The notes beneath the pieces are model-generated. The model was not told the origin of the DNA. It saw only the letters and a list, made by a program, of their open reading frames with translations, and did not search any database. The position numbers and the translations under genes are program-made. A stretch of DNA of 64,000 bases from positions 2,858,918 to 2,922,917 of the forward strand of contig NC_011832.1 of NCBI RefSeq assembly GCF_000021965.1, written 5' to 3'. Source of the DNA: Methanosphaerula palustris E1-9c (GTDB lineage: Archaea > Halobacteriota > Methanomicrobia > Methanomicrobiales > Methanospirillaceae). Below are positions 44,738 to 54,124 of the stretch, in pieces (position 1 is the stretch's first letter; each line of letters begins with the position of its first letter).

Positions 44738-44825
44738 AGGATAGCTTTTATTCCCTTCTTTAGACGATTCCGTATATAAACTCCTTTTAAACAGAGGGCT
44801 GTTTCTGGAGGTTAATAGCTAACCT
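44738..44825. mobile_element. 88-bp MITE inserted in IS copy 2
   Basis: The 88 bases interrupt the IS sequence precisely, and CTTAAG is duplicated at both sides (44732-44737, 44826-44831); copy 1 has a single CTTAAG there. The ends form an imperfect inverted repeat, AGGATAGCTTTTATTCC versus AGGTTAGCTATTAACCT from the right. A left-truncated sister copy sits at 34021-34095. Confidence 0.75.
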
Positions 44826-44859
44826 CTTAAGATAATTTGAACGTTTCATCAAGTCACCA

Positions 44860-45769
44860 ACCGAAAACTCTGATATCGATACCGAGGATAGCCTCTTGAG
44901 GTAATCTTCTCCAGAAGGCGAGTTCCGGGGATTCAAGATTATCAAAATCCAGGTTGCCATGAGGTCGGTTATTGTACCAGACAATGGATTCATCGAGAAG
45001 CAAACTTATATCGGAACCTATTATAGGTATCGAACCATTTCTCAATCTTCCCATCTGTTTGGGGATGTTTTACTCGAGCAAGAATCGGTCGGATATCATG
45101 AGTTCCGAGATATTGTTTGAATTCACTGTCCCAATCTCCATTCTCGTCTCTTCGATGCGCCCCAAACTCGCTGCCATGATCCATAATCAGTTCACGAAGT
45201 GGGTATATTGGCCCATATTCCTGAATTACTCGTTCAACAACGGCTATTGTATTTTCCGTGTTGACTGTAGCAAATTCATCGATTGCCAGGATCTTTCGTG
45301 AAGAGTCATCCAGAACCGCACAGATCTTGAATCCACTGATTACATCTTCATGCCAATCGATGTGTCCAGCTGACATGCTATGCTTTCGCTCATACCGCCA
45401 CCCATTTCCGCTGTTTTCGTTTTGATACTTCAACTTCTGGCGAGTCCCCGATCCATCAGGTATCTGTGTATCCGGTTATGAGAAATAATTAAGCCATAGA
45501 TCTTCAAGATGAGTGTTTCCAACATCCTTGCTCCGTACTGGATTCGTCGGTACACTTTGTCTATCACGATTGATTCCTCAGTGGTTATCGGTTTCTTCGG
45601 CCGACCCTTGCCTCTCCGATGATTGGAACTACCCCTGTTTCACGATACTGTTTCCAGAGTTGATCCACGCGCCTCCTCGTTATGTGCTGGATCTTCGCTA
45701 TTATCCCGGAAGATTCTTTCTTTTCCTTCTGACGGATTATCCACTGTATCTTCTTCCGGGTCAACTTCA
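44860..45769 (-). pseudogene. IS481-family transposase, frameshifted (copy 2)
   Basis: It starts at the ATG at 45769 (MKLTRKKIQWIIRQKEKKES), with the helix-turn-helix ITRRRVDQLWKQYRETGVVP. It then breaks before RPKKPITTEESIVIDKVYRR, breaks again before KYQNENSGNGWRYERKHSMS, and a third time after YNRFRYKFAS. The DDE-region sequences (HIDWHEDVI, AVLDDSSRKILAID, MDHGSEFGAH) are preserved in pieces. The first two breaks are at the same places as in copy 1; the third is private to this copy. Confidence 0.75.
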
Positions 45770-45827
45770 TCGTTGAACTCGTCTTCGGTTCAATGTCAGA
45801 TATAAGAAATACTTTCAGGATTGTACA

Positions 45828-45841
45828 GTCATTCCAGCGAA
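45828..45841 (+). repeat. Right 14-bp direct repeat flanking the island
   Basis: GTCATTCCAGCGAA touches the outer end of IS copy 2 and matches 13 of 14 bases of the repeat at 32966-32979. Confidence 0.75.
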
Positions 45842-45870
45842 CACAATCCTTAACCGCTGACGCCCACCAC

Positions 45871-46638
45871 ATGTACACAATGATCAGGATAGGGTTGCTT
45901 GGCTGTGGCAATATCGGGCATCTCATCGCCAAATACAGGGAAGGCGTCGAGATCGTCGCACTGTATGATATCCTCCATGAGAGGGCACTGGACCTGGCCA
46001 CCTGTTGTAATGGCAGACCCTATCAGGACTTCGACGAGTTCCTCAACGCAGATATGGATTTAGTCGTCGAGGCAGCCTCGGTCAGGGCCGTGATGCGGTA
46101 TGCAGAGCAGATCCTTGTAAGCGGCAAGGATATGATCGTCATGAGTGTCGGAGCCTTCTCAGATCAGGAGTTCTATTCCCGGATCCGTGAGATAGCGATC
46201 GAGCACCATCGAAAGGTCAGGATCCCAAGCGGGGCGGTGATGGGGTTGGACAATGCAAAGATCGGGCAGATCGGTGGGATCGACCGGGTACTCCTCCGGA
46301 CCACCAAGAACCCGAAGTCGCTCGGCCTTGAGCTGACCGAGAAGACCGAGATCTTCCATGGCAGGGCCGGGGACTGCATCAGGGCCTTCCCAAAGAACCT
46401 GAACGTCTCGGTAGCCTTGACGCTGGCTTCAGGCAAGGACGTGGACGTCGAGCTCTTCGCCGACCCGGCCGTGGACCGGAACATCCATGAGATCACCATG
46501 GAAGGGAAGTTTGGGGACGCCTACATCCGGGTCAGAAATATCCCAAGCCCGGACAATCCAGCGACCAGTTACTTAGCGGCCCTTTCGATTCTGACACTCC
46601 TGAAGAACCTGGACGAGCCGATCGTGGTGGGCACGTGA
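45871..46638 (+). CDS. nadX: L-aspartate dehydrogenase
   Basis: 255 residues. It oxidises aspartate to iminoaspartate for NAD synthesis. Rossmann motif IGLLGCGNIGHLIAKY, then VVEAASVRAVMRYAEQIL, SGAVMGLDNAKIGQIGG and the catalytic-domain segment ASGKDVDVELFADPAVDRNI match NadX. The ATG at 45871 or the second ATG at 45880 is the likely start; an earlier in-frame ATG at 45793 lies inside the IS and is rejected. It overlaps nadC by 4 bases. The island's right edge lies only 30 bases upstream, so its native promoter may have been displaced. Confidence 0.9.
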   Translation: MYTMIRIGLLGCGNIGHLIAKYREGVEIVALYDILHERALDLATCCNGRPYQDFDEFLNADMDLVVEAASVRAVMRYAEQILVSGKDMIVMSVGAFSDQEFYSRIREIAIEHHRKVRIPSGAVMGLDNAKIGQIGGIDRVLLRTTKNPKSLGLELTEKTEIFHGRAGDCIRAFPKNLNVSVALTLASGKDVDVELFADPAVDRNIHEITMEGKFGDAYIRVRNIPSPDNPATSYLAALSILTLLKNLDEPIVVGT

Positions 46639-47483
46639 AGGTGACGGTGGAGTACCTGCAGCGATTTCTAGAAGAAGACGCACCGTTTGGAGATATCACC
46701 ACTGAGGCGATCGTACCGCCCGAGACGACCTGCAGGGCACTGGTCAGGGCGAAGGAGGACGGGGTGATCGCAGGACTTGAGGAGGCGATGATGCTCTGCT
46801 CTGCAGAAGGTATTATGGCCACCCCCCTTGTTACGGACGGTTCGATGGTCACGGACGGCACCGGGGTGCTCGACCTGACCGGCAGGGCCGCATCAGTGCT
46901 GCTGGTCGAACGGACCGTGCTGAACCTGATGGGAAGGATGAGTGGGATCGCGACCGGGACCGCGGCCTGCTGCAGCCTCGTAAAGGCCGTCCAGAGCCAA
47001 GCCCGGATTACGGCAACGAGAAAGACCGTTCCCGGCCTCCGGCTACTGGATAAGAAAGCTGTGATCCTCGGTGGCGGGGAACCGCACAGGTTCTCGCTCA
47101 GCGATGCCGTACTGATCAAGGACAACCACCTGGCTCTGGTCCCGGTCGCCGAAGCGATCGCCCGTGCCAGGCAGTTCTCCTGCTACAAGACGATCGAGGT
47201 CGAGGCTGAGACGACTGCGGCGGCCGTAGAGGCGGCCCGATGTGAGGCAGATCAGGTTCTCCTCGATAACATGCCAGTTGAAGTGGTCGGTGAGACTTTG
47301 GCTGCACTGGAAGCAGAGGGACTACGGAAGCAGGTGCAGATCGAGGTCTCCGGTGGGATCACAGCCGACAATCTGCAGGCGTACGCCCGTCTCGGGGTCG
47401 ACCTGATCTCGATCGGAGAGCTGACCCACTCAGTCAGAAACCTCAACCTGAGCCTGGACATCCTGCCAGAGAAGAGAGCCTGA
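46635..47483 (+). CDS. nadC: Nicotinate-nucleotide pyrophosphorylase (carboxylating)
   Basis: 282 residues, GTG start inside the nadX stop. Quinolinate phosphoribosyltransferase converts quinolinate and PRPP to nicotinate mononucleotide. Motifs: EDAPFGDITTEAIVPPE near 13, LNLMGRMSGIATGTAA (about 95), ITATRKTVPGLRLLDKKAVI, LIKDNHLAL (about 160), IEVEAETTAAAVEA and QIEVSGGITADNLQAYA. No nadA is in the window, so quinolinate synthase must be elsewhere. Confidence 0.93.
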   Translation: MKVTVEYLQRFLEEDAPFGDITTEAIVPPETTCRALVRAKEDGVIAGLEEAMMLCSAEGIMATPLVTDGSMVTDGTGVLDLTGRAASVLLVERTVLNLMGRMSGIATGTAACCSLVKAVQSQARITATRKTVPGLRLLDKKAVILGGGEPHRFSLSDAVLIKDNHLALVPVAEAIARARQFSCYKTIEVEAETTAAAVEAARCEADQVLLDNMPVEVVGETLAALEAEGLRKQVQIEVSGGITADNLQAYARLGVDLISIGELTHSVRNLNLSLDILPEKRA

Positions 47484-47509
47484 TATAACAGAAGGGCACA
47501 AGGAGCAGT

Positions 47510-47707
47510 ATGGCTGATATCTGGCAAGCGATCAGGGCGATCACCCCCGGCGACGAGTTCCGGGTCTGCCCTGCCTGCGGATACAAACTCGGTTTTCATA
47601 CATCTCTTCTCAGAACGGAGGGAGGACTGCTGGTGATCCTGATCTGCCCTGAATGCGGTGCACGATTCGATACTGGGTGGATGGTCCCGGATGGAAGAAG
47701 TGCCTGA
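47510..47707 (+). CDS. Small zinc-ribbon protein
   Basis: 65 residues with two knuckles, CPACGYKLGF and CPECGARFD, forming one zinc ribbon, and no other domain. GGAG lies 8 bases before the ATG. Its 3' end overlaps the start of the nreA frame by 17 bases, so the two are probably cotranslated. Function unknown; such proteins often bind nucleic acid or serve as assembly factors. Confidence 0.65.
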   Translation: MADIWQAIRAITPGDEFRVCPACGYKLGFHTSLLRTEGGLLVILICPECGARFDTGWMVPDGRSA

Positions 47708-48863
47708 CGGGGGGATGCGGTGTGCGGTCTGCAAGGGGAAGGGGCTCTGCGGGCTCCCCCGCTGCCCGATCGTCAGCAGGTTCCATACCCAGGCTGCGCT
47801 GACCCCGGTTTCGTCGTACATGGGGGCCTCCCCCTCGGTCTTCGTCGGCAGTTACAACTACCCCGAGGTCCGGGGCGGGCCGCTGCTGATCGGGGACTCG
47901 GACAAACCGACTGACTGGATCAGGGCAGGTCTCGACATCGAGGAGATCATCGGCCTCCGAGCGGCCACCATCAATGCGAAGGCAGCGATCCCGCGGATGA
48001 AAGCGAGCATGCAGGAGATCGCTCTCTCTTCCCACCCGCTTGATGTCGAGGTGACCTTTGAACGCCCGGTCTCCTTCGACCTGAAGTTCGACGGGGTGCT
48101 GACTCCAATCGGGCGGAGCGGGACCGTCGAGAACCTGGACGTGATCGACAACGCCACAGTCCCGCGGGTGGTCGACCGGGTCACCTCCGACACTGATCTC
48201 GGTGCCACGGACGGGGTTCAGGAGCTTTACACCTCCTCGATCGATGTCTATCAGATCCAGAATATCCTCTCGGCCGGACTGCTCGGCAAAAAACCGACGG
48301 TCGTGCCAACCAGATGGGCGATCACCGCCGTCGACGATATGCTTGGAAAAGCACAGAAGAAGGAGATCGGTCGGTTCCCCCCGATCGAGGAGGTGCTGGT
48401 CTTTGGAGGGAAGCTCTATGGCAACCAGATCGCCGTGTTGCTGGCACCGGGTGGGTGGCGGTACGAGATGGTCGAGCAGTGGCGGAAAAACAGCCTCTGG
48501 GCGGGCACGGCCGACGTGATCGTGGCCGACGGTGAAGGAGAGAAGGCGAAAAAGGGCTACTCACCGATCGCAGGGGCCTACTACTCGGCCCGACTCGCAG
48601 TGAACGAGTATCTAACCGGGATCAGACGAACGGCGCAGATCCTGGTGGTCAGGTCGGTCTCAGGCGAGTACTGGGCGCCGCTCGGAACCTGGGTGATCCG
48701 TGAGGCGACGAGAAAGGCGATGCAGTCACCGCCGGAGCGGTACCAGACGGTGGCCGAGGGAGCCGTAGCCGTCAGTAGAATCATCGGTGACGAGGCTTGG
48801 GTCTCGGCGAGCACATTGCTGCCCAGGCTCAAGACGCAGCGGCGACTGCAGGACTTCTTTTAA
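47691..48863 (+). CDS. nreA: NreA-like archaeal DNA repair protein with PCNA-binding tail
   Basis: 390 residues. It begins with a cysteine motif (CAVCKGKGLCGLPRCP), continues with the conserved Nre body (MGASPSVFVGSYNYPEVRGG, then SFDLKFDGVLTPIGRSG and KKPTVVPTRWAITAVDD), and ends in QRRLQDFF. That ending is a textbook PIP box that should bind the sliding clamp PCNA. Haloarchaeal NreA is implicated in repair of DNA damage. I use the ATG at 47691. Confidence 0.88.
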   Translation: MEEVPDGGMRCAVCKGKGLCGLPRCPIVSRFHTQAALTPVSSYMGASPSVFVGSYNYPEVRGGPLLIGDSDKPTDWIRAGLDIEEIIGLRAATINAKAAIPRMKASMQEIALSSHPLDVEVTFERPVSFDLKFDGVLTPIGRSGTVENLDVIDNATVPRVVDRVTSDTDLGATDGVQELYTSSIDVYQIQNILSAGLLGKKPTVVPTRWAITAVDDMLGKAQKKEIGRFPPIEEVLVFGGKLYGNQIAVLLAPGGWRYEMVEQWRKNSLWAGTADVIVADGEGEKAKKGYSPIAGAYYSARLAVNEYLTGIRRTAQILVVRSVSGEYWAPLGTWVIREATRKAMQSPPERYQTVAEGAVAVSRIIGDEAWVSASTLLPRLKTQRRLQDFF

Positions 48864-48974
48864 AAAGTGTTGAACGCACCTTCTTTGACCAATCGTAGAC
48901 TCAAAAAAGGTGAAGAATAGTCCATTTAGGATTGGATGCGTTCAAGACCTTCGAAAAATCTTATCAATTTTTCT

Positions 48975-49045
48975 CATATCCGCTTTCCCCTTTTTGGGGA
49001 ACCAGATATTTTGAAACCTGAAAGGTATCAACCGTCAGGTTTTCG
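48975..49045. repeat. Hairpin-containing dispersed repeat, copy 2
   Basis: ATCCGCTTTCCCCTTTTTGG, then GGAACCAGATATTTTGAAACC and GTCAGGTTTTCGACTATAA, aligns with 38050-38118. CCCC and GGGG form a short stem. It lies between nreA and lig, two convergent genes. Confidence 0.5.
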
Positions 49046-49046
49046 A

Positions 49047-50717
49047 CTATAACGTGAACTCAGGCTGTCCGTTCGCCTGGGTCTTCTGCGCCAGGTACCG
49101 AGTGGTGAGGCTCTCAAGGGTCTCGATCTCCTCTACCGCCTTGTCGTCTCTGACCTGGACAAAACGCGGGAATCTGAGGGCGTACCCACTCTCGTACGAC
49201 GGGGACTTCTGGATCTCGGCGTAGCCGACCTCGAAGATCACCGTTGGTTCAAAGGTGACGGTGTTCCCTGATTCAGCAATCACCTGGTCTTTGAAGAGCG
49301 TGTACAGCTCCTGCAGCTGCTCGTCTGATATGCCAGTGGCCACCTTGCTGACCGCCCGGAAGACCCCCTGATCCAGACAGGCAAGTAGAAACGAACCGAA
49401 GGTCCTGGCGCGCCGTCCTTCGCCCCATTCAGCACCGATGACGACAAGGTCGAGGGTCTCCACCTCGGGTTTGATCTTCACCCAGTGCTTCCCCCGGACT
49501 CCTGGGGAGTACAGGGAAAGGAGATCCTTGAGCATCACCCCTTCGTGCCCCTCGGCCATAGCCTCCAGGTAGAGAAGGTCGACCGCCTCGGCACTGGAGA
49601 GCACCTGCTGCGGGGCGAGGTACTCCGGACCGATCGTTGCTGATAGGATCGCACGCCGGCTCTGGAATGGCAGGTCGATCAGGGTCTCGCCATCGCGGTA
49701 CAGGATGTCGAAGACCCTTGGAACCAGGGTGATCGCCTCCCGGGCGGCCGCGATCCCGTGCTTGCGCCGGAAACGCCGGAGCACGGTCTGGAACGGGAGC
49801 GGCCGGCCGTCAGCCCCGATAGCGATCACCTCGCCGTCCAGAATCACGTCATGGTCTGTGGCTCCGAGCAGGGCCTCGCCGACTTCGGGAACGGCATCGG
49901 TCACCTCCTCGAGTTTCCGGGAGTAGATCCGGCAGGTCTTCCCCTCTTTATGGAACTGGAACCGGGTTCCGTCGTACTTGAACTCCACGGCCACCTCGCC
50001 GTGAGCAGCCAGCATCTCTGGGATCGTCGTCCCTGCCTGAGCGAGCATCATCTTCACCGGCCTGAACGGGGCGATGCTCAGGTGGATCAGTCCCTCCTCA
50101 CCCTCTCTGGCCCGAAGGGCCACCTCGCCGAGGTCATTGAGCGCCTGCATCGCATGCTCGACCTGCGCCGGTTCGACCGTGTAGGCCTCAGCGATGGCAT
50201 CCCGGACCGTCCCCTCCCCGATACCGATCCGAAGCTCGCCGAGGATCAGTCTGGCCAGATACCGCGCCTCGAAGGGGGATACGTTACCGAAGAGTTGTCG
50301 GAGGACCAGCAACCGTTCGCGCTGGGACCGGCCTCCTGCAGAGGCAGCGATCCGGGTGCAGGCCGCGTAGACCTCGGCGAGACTCGGGTCCTCGGTGAAG
50401 AAGGCCGTCTGCTCCTTAGTGGCAAGGAACTGTTCGATAGCAAGCCCTGCATCTCCGGTTCTGTTGATCAGGTCGACCAGGGCCGTCTTCTTCGTCCCTG
50501 CCACGTAGGCCACCGCCTCGTAGAGCAGGTTCGGACCGATCCCGAGCTTCTGCGGCGACCAGTCAGGGAAGATCTTTCCCATCAGGAACCGGATGAAGAT
50601 CGGTAGGTCCTCTCCAGAGAGGGACGGGAGAATGACGCTGATCGCATGCTTCATTTCGAGGCGGCCGTTCTGTGCTTCGAGGGCGGCGCAGGTCTGAGCA
50701 AAGATCGAGAACTGCAC
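49047..50717 (-). CDS. lig: ATP-dependent DNA ligase
   Basis: 556 residues, archaeal replicative ligase. An N-terminal DNA-binding domain (1-220) is followed by the nucleotidyltransferase domain with the AMP-accepting lysine at 247 (EFKYDGTRFQFH), motif III VFDILYRDGE, motif IV EGVMLKDL and motif V HWVKIKPE. The C-terminal OB domain ends in RFPRFVQVRDDKAVEE. Full length. It overlaps nothing; the MBL hydrolase gene ends 2 bases upstream of its start on the same strand, suggesting cotranscription. Confidence 0.95.
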   Translation of the reverse strand: MQFSIFAQTCAALEAQNGRLEMKHAISVILPSLSGEDLPIFIRFLMGKIFPDWSPQKLGIGPNLLYEAVAYVAGTKKTALVDLINRTGDAGLAIEQFLATKEQTAFFTEDPSLAEVYAACTRIAASAGGRSQRERLLVLRQLFGNVSPFEARYLARLILGELRIGIGEGTVRDAIAEAYTVEPAQVEHAMQALNDLGEVALRAREGEEGLIHLSIAPFRPVKMMLAQAGTTIPEMLAAHGEVAVEFKYDGTRFQFHKEGKTCRIYSRKLEEVTDAVPEVGEALLGATDHDVILDGEVIAIGADGRPLPFQTVLRRFRRKHGIAAAREAITLVPRVFDILYRDGETLIDLPFQSRRAILSATIGPEYLAPQQVLSSAEAVDLLYLEAMAEGHEGVMLKDLLSLYSPGVRGKHWVKIKPEVETLDLVVIGAEWGEGRRARTFGSFLLACLDQGVFRAVSKVATGISDEQLQELYTLFKDQVIAESGNTVTFEPTVIFEVGYAEIQKSPSYESGYALRFPRFVQVRDDKAVEEIETLESLTTRYLAQKTQANGQPEFTL

Positions 50718-50719
50718 GC

Positions 50720-51496
50720 TCAGATCTCCATCGGGGCCGAAATCGTCTCCTGCAGGGCGACCTGCAGGGCAACATCATCGACGAAGAGGCCGAGCGCGAC
50801 CCGGGCACACTCCTCAGCGATCGCAGGGGTATTGTTGGTCTCGGAGAGGTGAGCCAGCATCACCGCACCGATGTCATGCCCGAGCAGCTGCAGACAGGCG
50901 CTGGCCTGCTCATTGGAGAGGTGGCCGCGGCGTGACCGGATTCGCCGTTTCAGCATCGCCGGGTACGGTCCGTCCTCGAGCATCTGGGGGCAGTGGTTGC
51001 TCTCCAGGACCAGGCCGTCACACCGTCTGAAGAGTTCAATCACCTCTCCAGAGAGGACGCCGGTGTCAGTACAATACCCAAGTCGGGAACTCTTTTCTTC
51101 GATACAGTACCCACACGGGTCCTGAGCGTCGTGTGAGATTGAAAATGGCTCGATAGAAAAATCTCCGATCTCGAGGGTCGTCCCGGGATGGCAGGTGATC
51201 GTCGTGACCGTCTTCTTGGAGACCTTCCGGTGGAGAAAGAATTCGGCCAGGGTTCCACCGGTCGCGATGATCGGAAGGTCGAACCGCCGGGCCATCACGT
51301 CGAGACCTCTGATATGATCGGTATGCTCATGCGTGACAAGAATTGCCTCAATCGAGCCGGGATCAGCCCCGACCAGGGCGAGGCGAGTCTGAATCTCCCG
51401 GGCTGCGAGCCCTGCATCGACCAACAGCGAGCCGCTCTCGCCTTCGATCAGCATACAGTTGCCCTTGCTGCCACTTCCAAGGGCAGTGACCTTCAT
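50720..51496 (-). CDS. Metallo-beta-lactamase fold hydrolase (YycJ/WalJ-like)
   Basis: 258 residues. KVTALGSGSKGNCMLIEGES opens the fold, THEHTDHIRGLD gives the zinc-binding HxHxDH motif near 57, and further ligands lie in SHDAQDPCGY and ESNHCPQML. YycJ-like members are proposed nucleases or phosphodiesterases in DNA repair, which fits its position next to DNA ligase and NreA. Start taken at the ATG at 51496, giving the standard N-terminus. Confidence 0.82.
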   Translation of the reverse strand: MKVTALGSGSKGNCMLIEGESGSLLVDAGLAAREIQTRLALVGADPGSIEAILVTHEHTDHIRGLDVMARRFDLPIIATGGTLAEFFLHRKVSKKTVTTITCHPGTTLEIGDFSIEPFSISHDAQDPCGYCIEEKSSRLGYCTDTGVLSGEVIELFRRCDGLVLESNHCPQMLEDGPYPAMLKRRIRSRRGHLSNEQASACLQLLGHDIGAVMLAHLSETNNTPAIAEECARVALGLFVDDVALQVALQETISAPMEI

Positions 51497-51632
51497 AGAG
51501 TATCGTTGGAGAGGGAGAAATATCAGGGTTCTGTTCGTCACAGAGAGTGGGAAAAAAGGGATCGGTCCTTCGGACCGAATATTTACAAAAGAGTTCTTCG
51601 AGAGGAGGTGGCTGAAACATTAGGGAGAAGAG

Positions 51633-51974
<342 letters not shown>

Positions 51975-53177
51975 TCAGTTGGGGATCCGCTCCCCATGCT
52001 GGGAGATGTCGAGACCGACATATTCCTCATCTTCAGAGACCCGGAGACCCATAATCTTGTCCACAATCGTTGCAAGAATGTAGGTGACCACAAACGCATA
52101 CGCAACCGCCGCGAAGGCACCCATCGCATTGTGGATGAACTGGTCGACGTTCCCATAGATCAAACCAGTGTACTTGTTCACTGCGGCCGTGGCGAAGATA
52201 CCAGTTGCCAGGGCACCCCAGAGACCACCCATCCCATGGATAGCCCAGGCGTCCAGAGATTCATCAAGACCCCGCCCGATCCGGAGGAGCATGCACCCAT
52301 AGCAGAGCACACCGGCAACCGCACCGATCACAAGAGCCGCCTTGGTGTCGACGAACCCGGCTGCAGGGGTGATGGCGACCAGACCTGCGATCCCACCGCT
52401 GACCATCCCAAGCGAGGATGGTTTGCCATGGATCCAGGAAGCGCCGAGCCAGGCCAGCGCACCGATCGCAGCCGCAGTGTTAGTAACTAGGAATGCACTC
52501 CCAGCGAGACCGTCTGCGGTCAGGGCCGAACCCGAGTTGAATCCGAACCACCCAAACCAGAGCATGGTAGCACCAAGTAGGGTCATCGGGATGTTGTGCG
52601 GCTCCATGGCATACTTCCCGAAACCAATCCTTTTTCCGATCACCAGTGCAAGGGCCAGTGCCCCAAACCCTGAACTGATGTGAACGACCGTGCCACCGGC
52701 AAAGTCGAGTGAACCGAGAGTCATCGCCCAGCCACCACCCCAGGCCCAGTGGGCCAGCGGATCATAGACCAGCGTGGTCCAGAGCAGCCCGAGCACAATA
52801 AACGAACTGAGTTTCACCCGCTCGGCACAGGCCGAGGTCAGGATCGCAAGGGTGACCGTCGCAAAGACCAATTGCCACATCACGAAGAGTATCGGTGGGT
52901 AGATCAGATCCCCAGCATCCATGCTGACGTTGTTCATCAGAACATAGTCCAGATTGCCGATGAACCCACTGATATCCGGGCCAAACGCGAGTGAGTAGCC
53001 GCAGATCACCCACTGCACACTCACCAGCGCGAACGCGAGGAACGAGAGAGCAATCATCGAGATGAAATTTTTTCGTCTAACCATGCCGCCGTAAAAGAAC
53101 CCGACGCCCGGGGTCATGACGAAGACCAGGGCCGTCGCGGCCAGTATCCATGCAGTTGCACCTGAATCCAATACCAT
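51975..53177 (-). CDS. amt: Ammonium transporter Amt, GlnK-linked copy
   Basis: 400 residues and eleven helices. Family motifs include [54 protein letters not shown] and [18 protein letters not shown], with the twin histidines of the pore (HISSG and HGMGG). The C-terminus [16 protein letters not shown] is the tail contacted by GlnK. It is transcribed with glnK from a promoter carrying an NrpR-type operator. Confidence 0.94.
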   Translation of the reverse strand: MVLDSGATAWILAATALVFVMTPGVGFFYGGMVRRKNFISMIALSFLAFALVSVQWVICGYSLAFGPDISGFIGNLDYVLMNNVSMDAGDLIYPPILFVMWQLVFATVTLAILTSACAERVKLSSFIVLGLLWTTLVYDPLAHWAWGGGWAMTLGSLDFAGGTVVHISSGFGALALALVIGKRIGFGKYAMEPHNIPMTLLGATMLWFGWFGFNSGSALTADGLAGSAFLVTNTAAAIGALAWLGASWIHGKPSSLGMVSGGIAGLVAITPAAGFVDTKAALVIGAVAGVLCYGCMLLRIGRGLDESLDAWAIHGMGGLWGALATGIFATAAVNKYTGLIYGNVDQFIHNAMGAFAAVAYAFVVTYILATIVDKIMGLRVSEDEEYVGLDISQHGERIPN

Positions 53178-53288
53178 ATTAATACCTCATAATTCTGTGA
53201 TCATCTGGTAATTGTGATGCGTAGTCAACAGACTAAATAAGCCTGCTGCCTCCGTAGGGTTCAAAGGCTGTACCAACCTTTGATGGAA

Positions 53289-53302
53289 GGAAGTTAACTT
53301 CC
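53289..53302. promoter_or_regulatory. NrpR-type operator upstream of amt-glnK
   Basis: GGAAGTTAACTTCC is a perfect palindrome of the form GGAA-N6-TTCC, the operator known for the nitrogen repressor NrpR in methanogens. On the minus strand it lies just downstream of a TATA box (TTTTATATATATAG, about 53303-53317), so bound repressor would block initiation of amt-glnK. Confidence 0.75.
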
Positions 53303-53476
53303 TATATATATAAAATTAACTAAAATCGCACGAGACGGAACACCTGGGTTCAACATATCAGATGAGAGGAGGATGACAGAAAAATTGAGAATATATCAGA
53401 TCCTGATCAAAAGGAGCATCCGGAAGAGAGAGAGATCTATCCTTATTAGCAACCGCGCAAAAAAAAGAGGAGAGAA

Positions 53477-53884
53477 TCAGCGCCGGTATCCATGCACTCC
53501 GGAGAGTAGGATCAACAGGGCGCCGAGAAAAAGCGGAATCCAGCCCCATGAGAACTGGACTGATTGGGCCAGCGTCTGGGCGACGGCACTGGCTGCACCC
53601 CCGGCCTTCAGCTGCCCGATCTGGGTCTGGAACTGGTAAAGTTCATACCCAACCACCCCCAACGAAACAAGCCCGGTGGCCAGCAGGTACCGGTACTTTC
53701 TAATGATCGTCAGCACCAGCGAGACGATCGCGATGATCAACAGGATTCTGCCGAGCGTATTCCCGGCAAGCATCATCGTGACCATTCCCATCGGTGTACT
53801 CATAACCGGCGAGAAACATCCGATGACCAGCAGCAGCCCCCCAGCTAGGCCGAGCAGTTGCGTACGTCCCTTCACAATCTTCAC
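53477..53884 (-). CDS. Small integral membrane protein, unknown function
   Basis: 135 residues with four hydrophobic segments (LLGLAGGLLLVIGCFSPVMS, ILLIIAIVSLVLTII, YLLATGLVSLGVVGYELYQF and WIPLFLGALLILLSG). Family not recognised. It lies between the two ammonium transporter genes on the same strand, but spacers of about 300 and 240 bases on either side argue for its own promoter. Confidence 0.6.
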   Translation of the reverse strand: MKIVKGRTQLLGLAGGLLLVIGCFSPVMSTPMGMVTMMLAGNTLGRILLIIAIVSLVLTIIRKYRYLLATGLVSLGVVGYELYQFQTQIGQLKAGGAASAVAQTLAQSVQFSWGWIPLFLGALLILLSGVHGYRR

Positions 53885-54124
53885 AGTACCAACTGTCGTT
53901 CAGAGAGCGTAAAAATCTGCTGTTTTCAGGGTTCGACAGGGATCGGCAGCGGATCGTGGTCATCGACAGAACAGAAGACTCAGAGAGGTGCATCCCGTTC
54001 AGATCATCTGACGACGAAAAACTGATCCGGTCCCCGGTGCCGGCCACCCCCGTACATCTGATCAGCGGCAAAGGGAAGGGATCATTCCCGCCCGATTTCT
54101 TCCATAGGAAGGGAAGGGGTCATT
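53885..54124. other. Spacer downstream of the second amt gene
   Basis: 240 bases with no recognisable gene. It probably contains the terminator of amt2 and the promoter of the small membrane protein, but no clear signals are seen. Confidence 0.3.

Larger units (their letters stand above)
44697..45827 (-). mobile_element. IS481-like insertion sequence, copy 2 (inactive)
   Basis: 1131 bases with terminal repeats TGTACAGTCCTGAAAGTATTT and, read from the right, TGTACAATCCTGAAAGTATTT (20 of 21). Same orientation as copy 1. Compared with copy 1 it carries an extra 88-base element plus a duplicated CTTAAG near its left end. Its outer right flank carries the 14-base repeat also found left of copy 1; its left flank does not. 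Confidence 0.82.

Noticed and set aside
45793..45870. Upstream start of nadX within IS copy 2
   Set aside because: The added residues are translated from the IS terminal repeat and are not part of the NadX fold, which begins at MIRIGLLGCGNIG.
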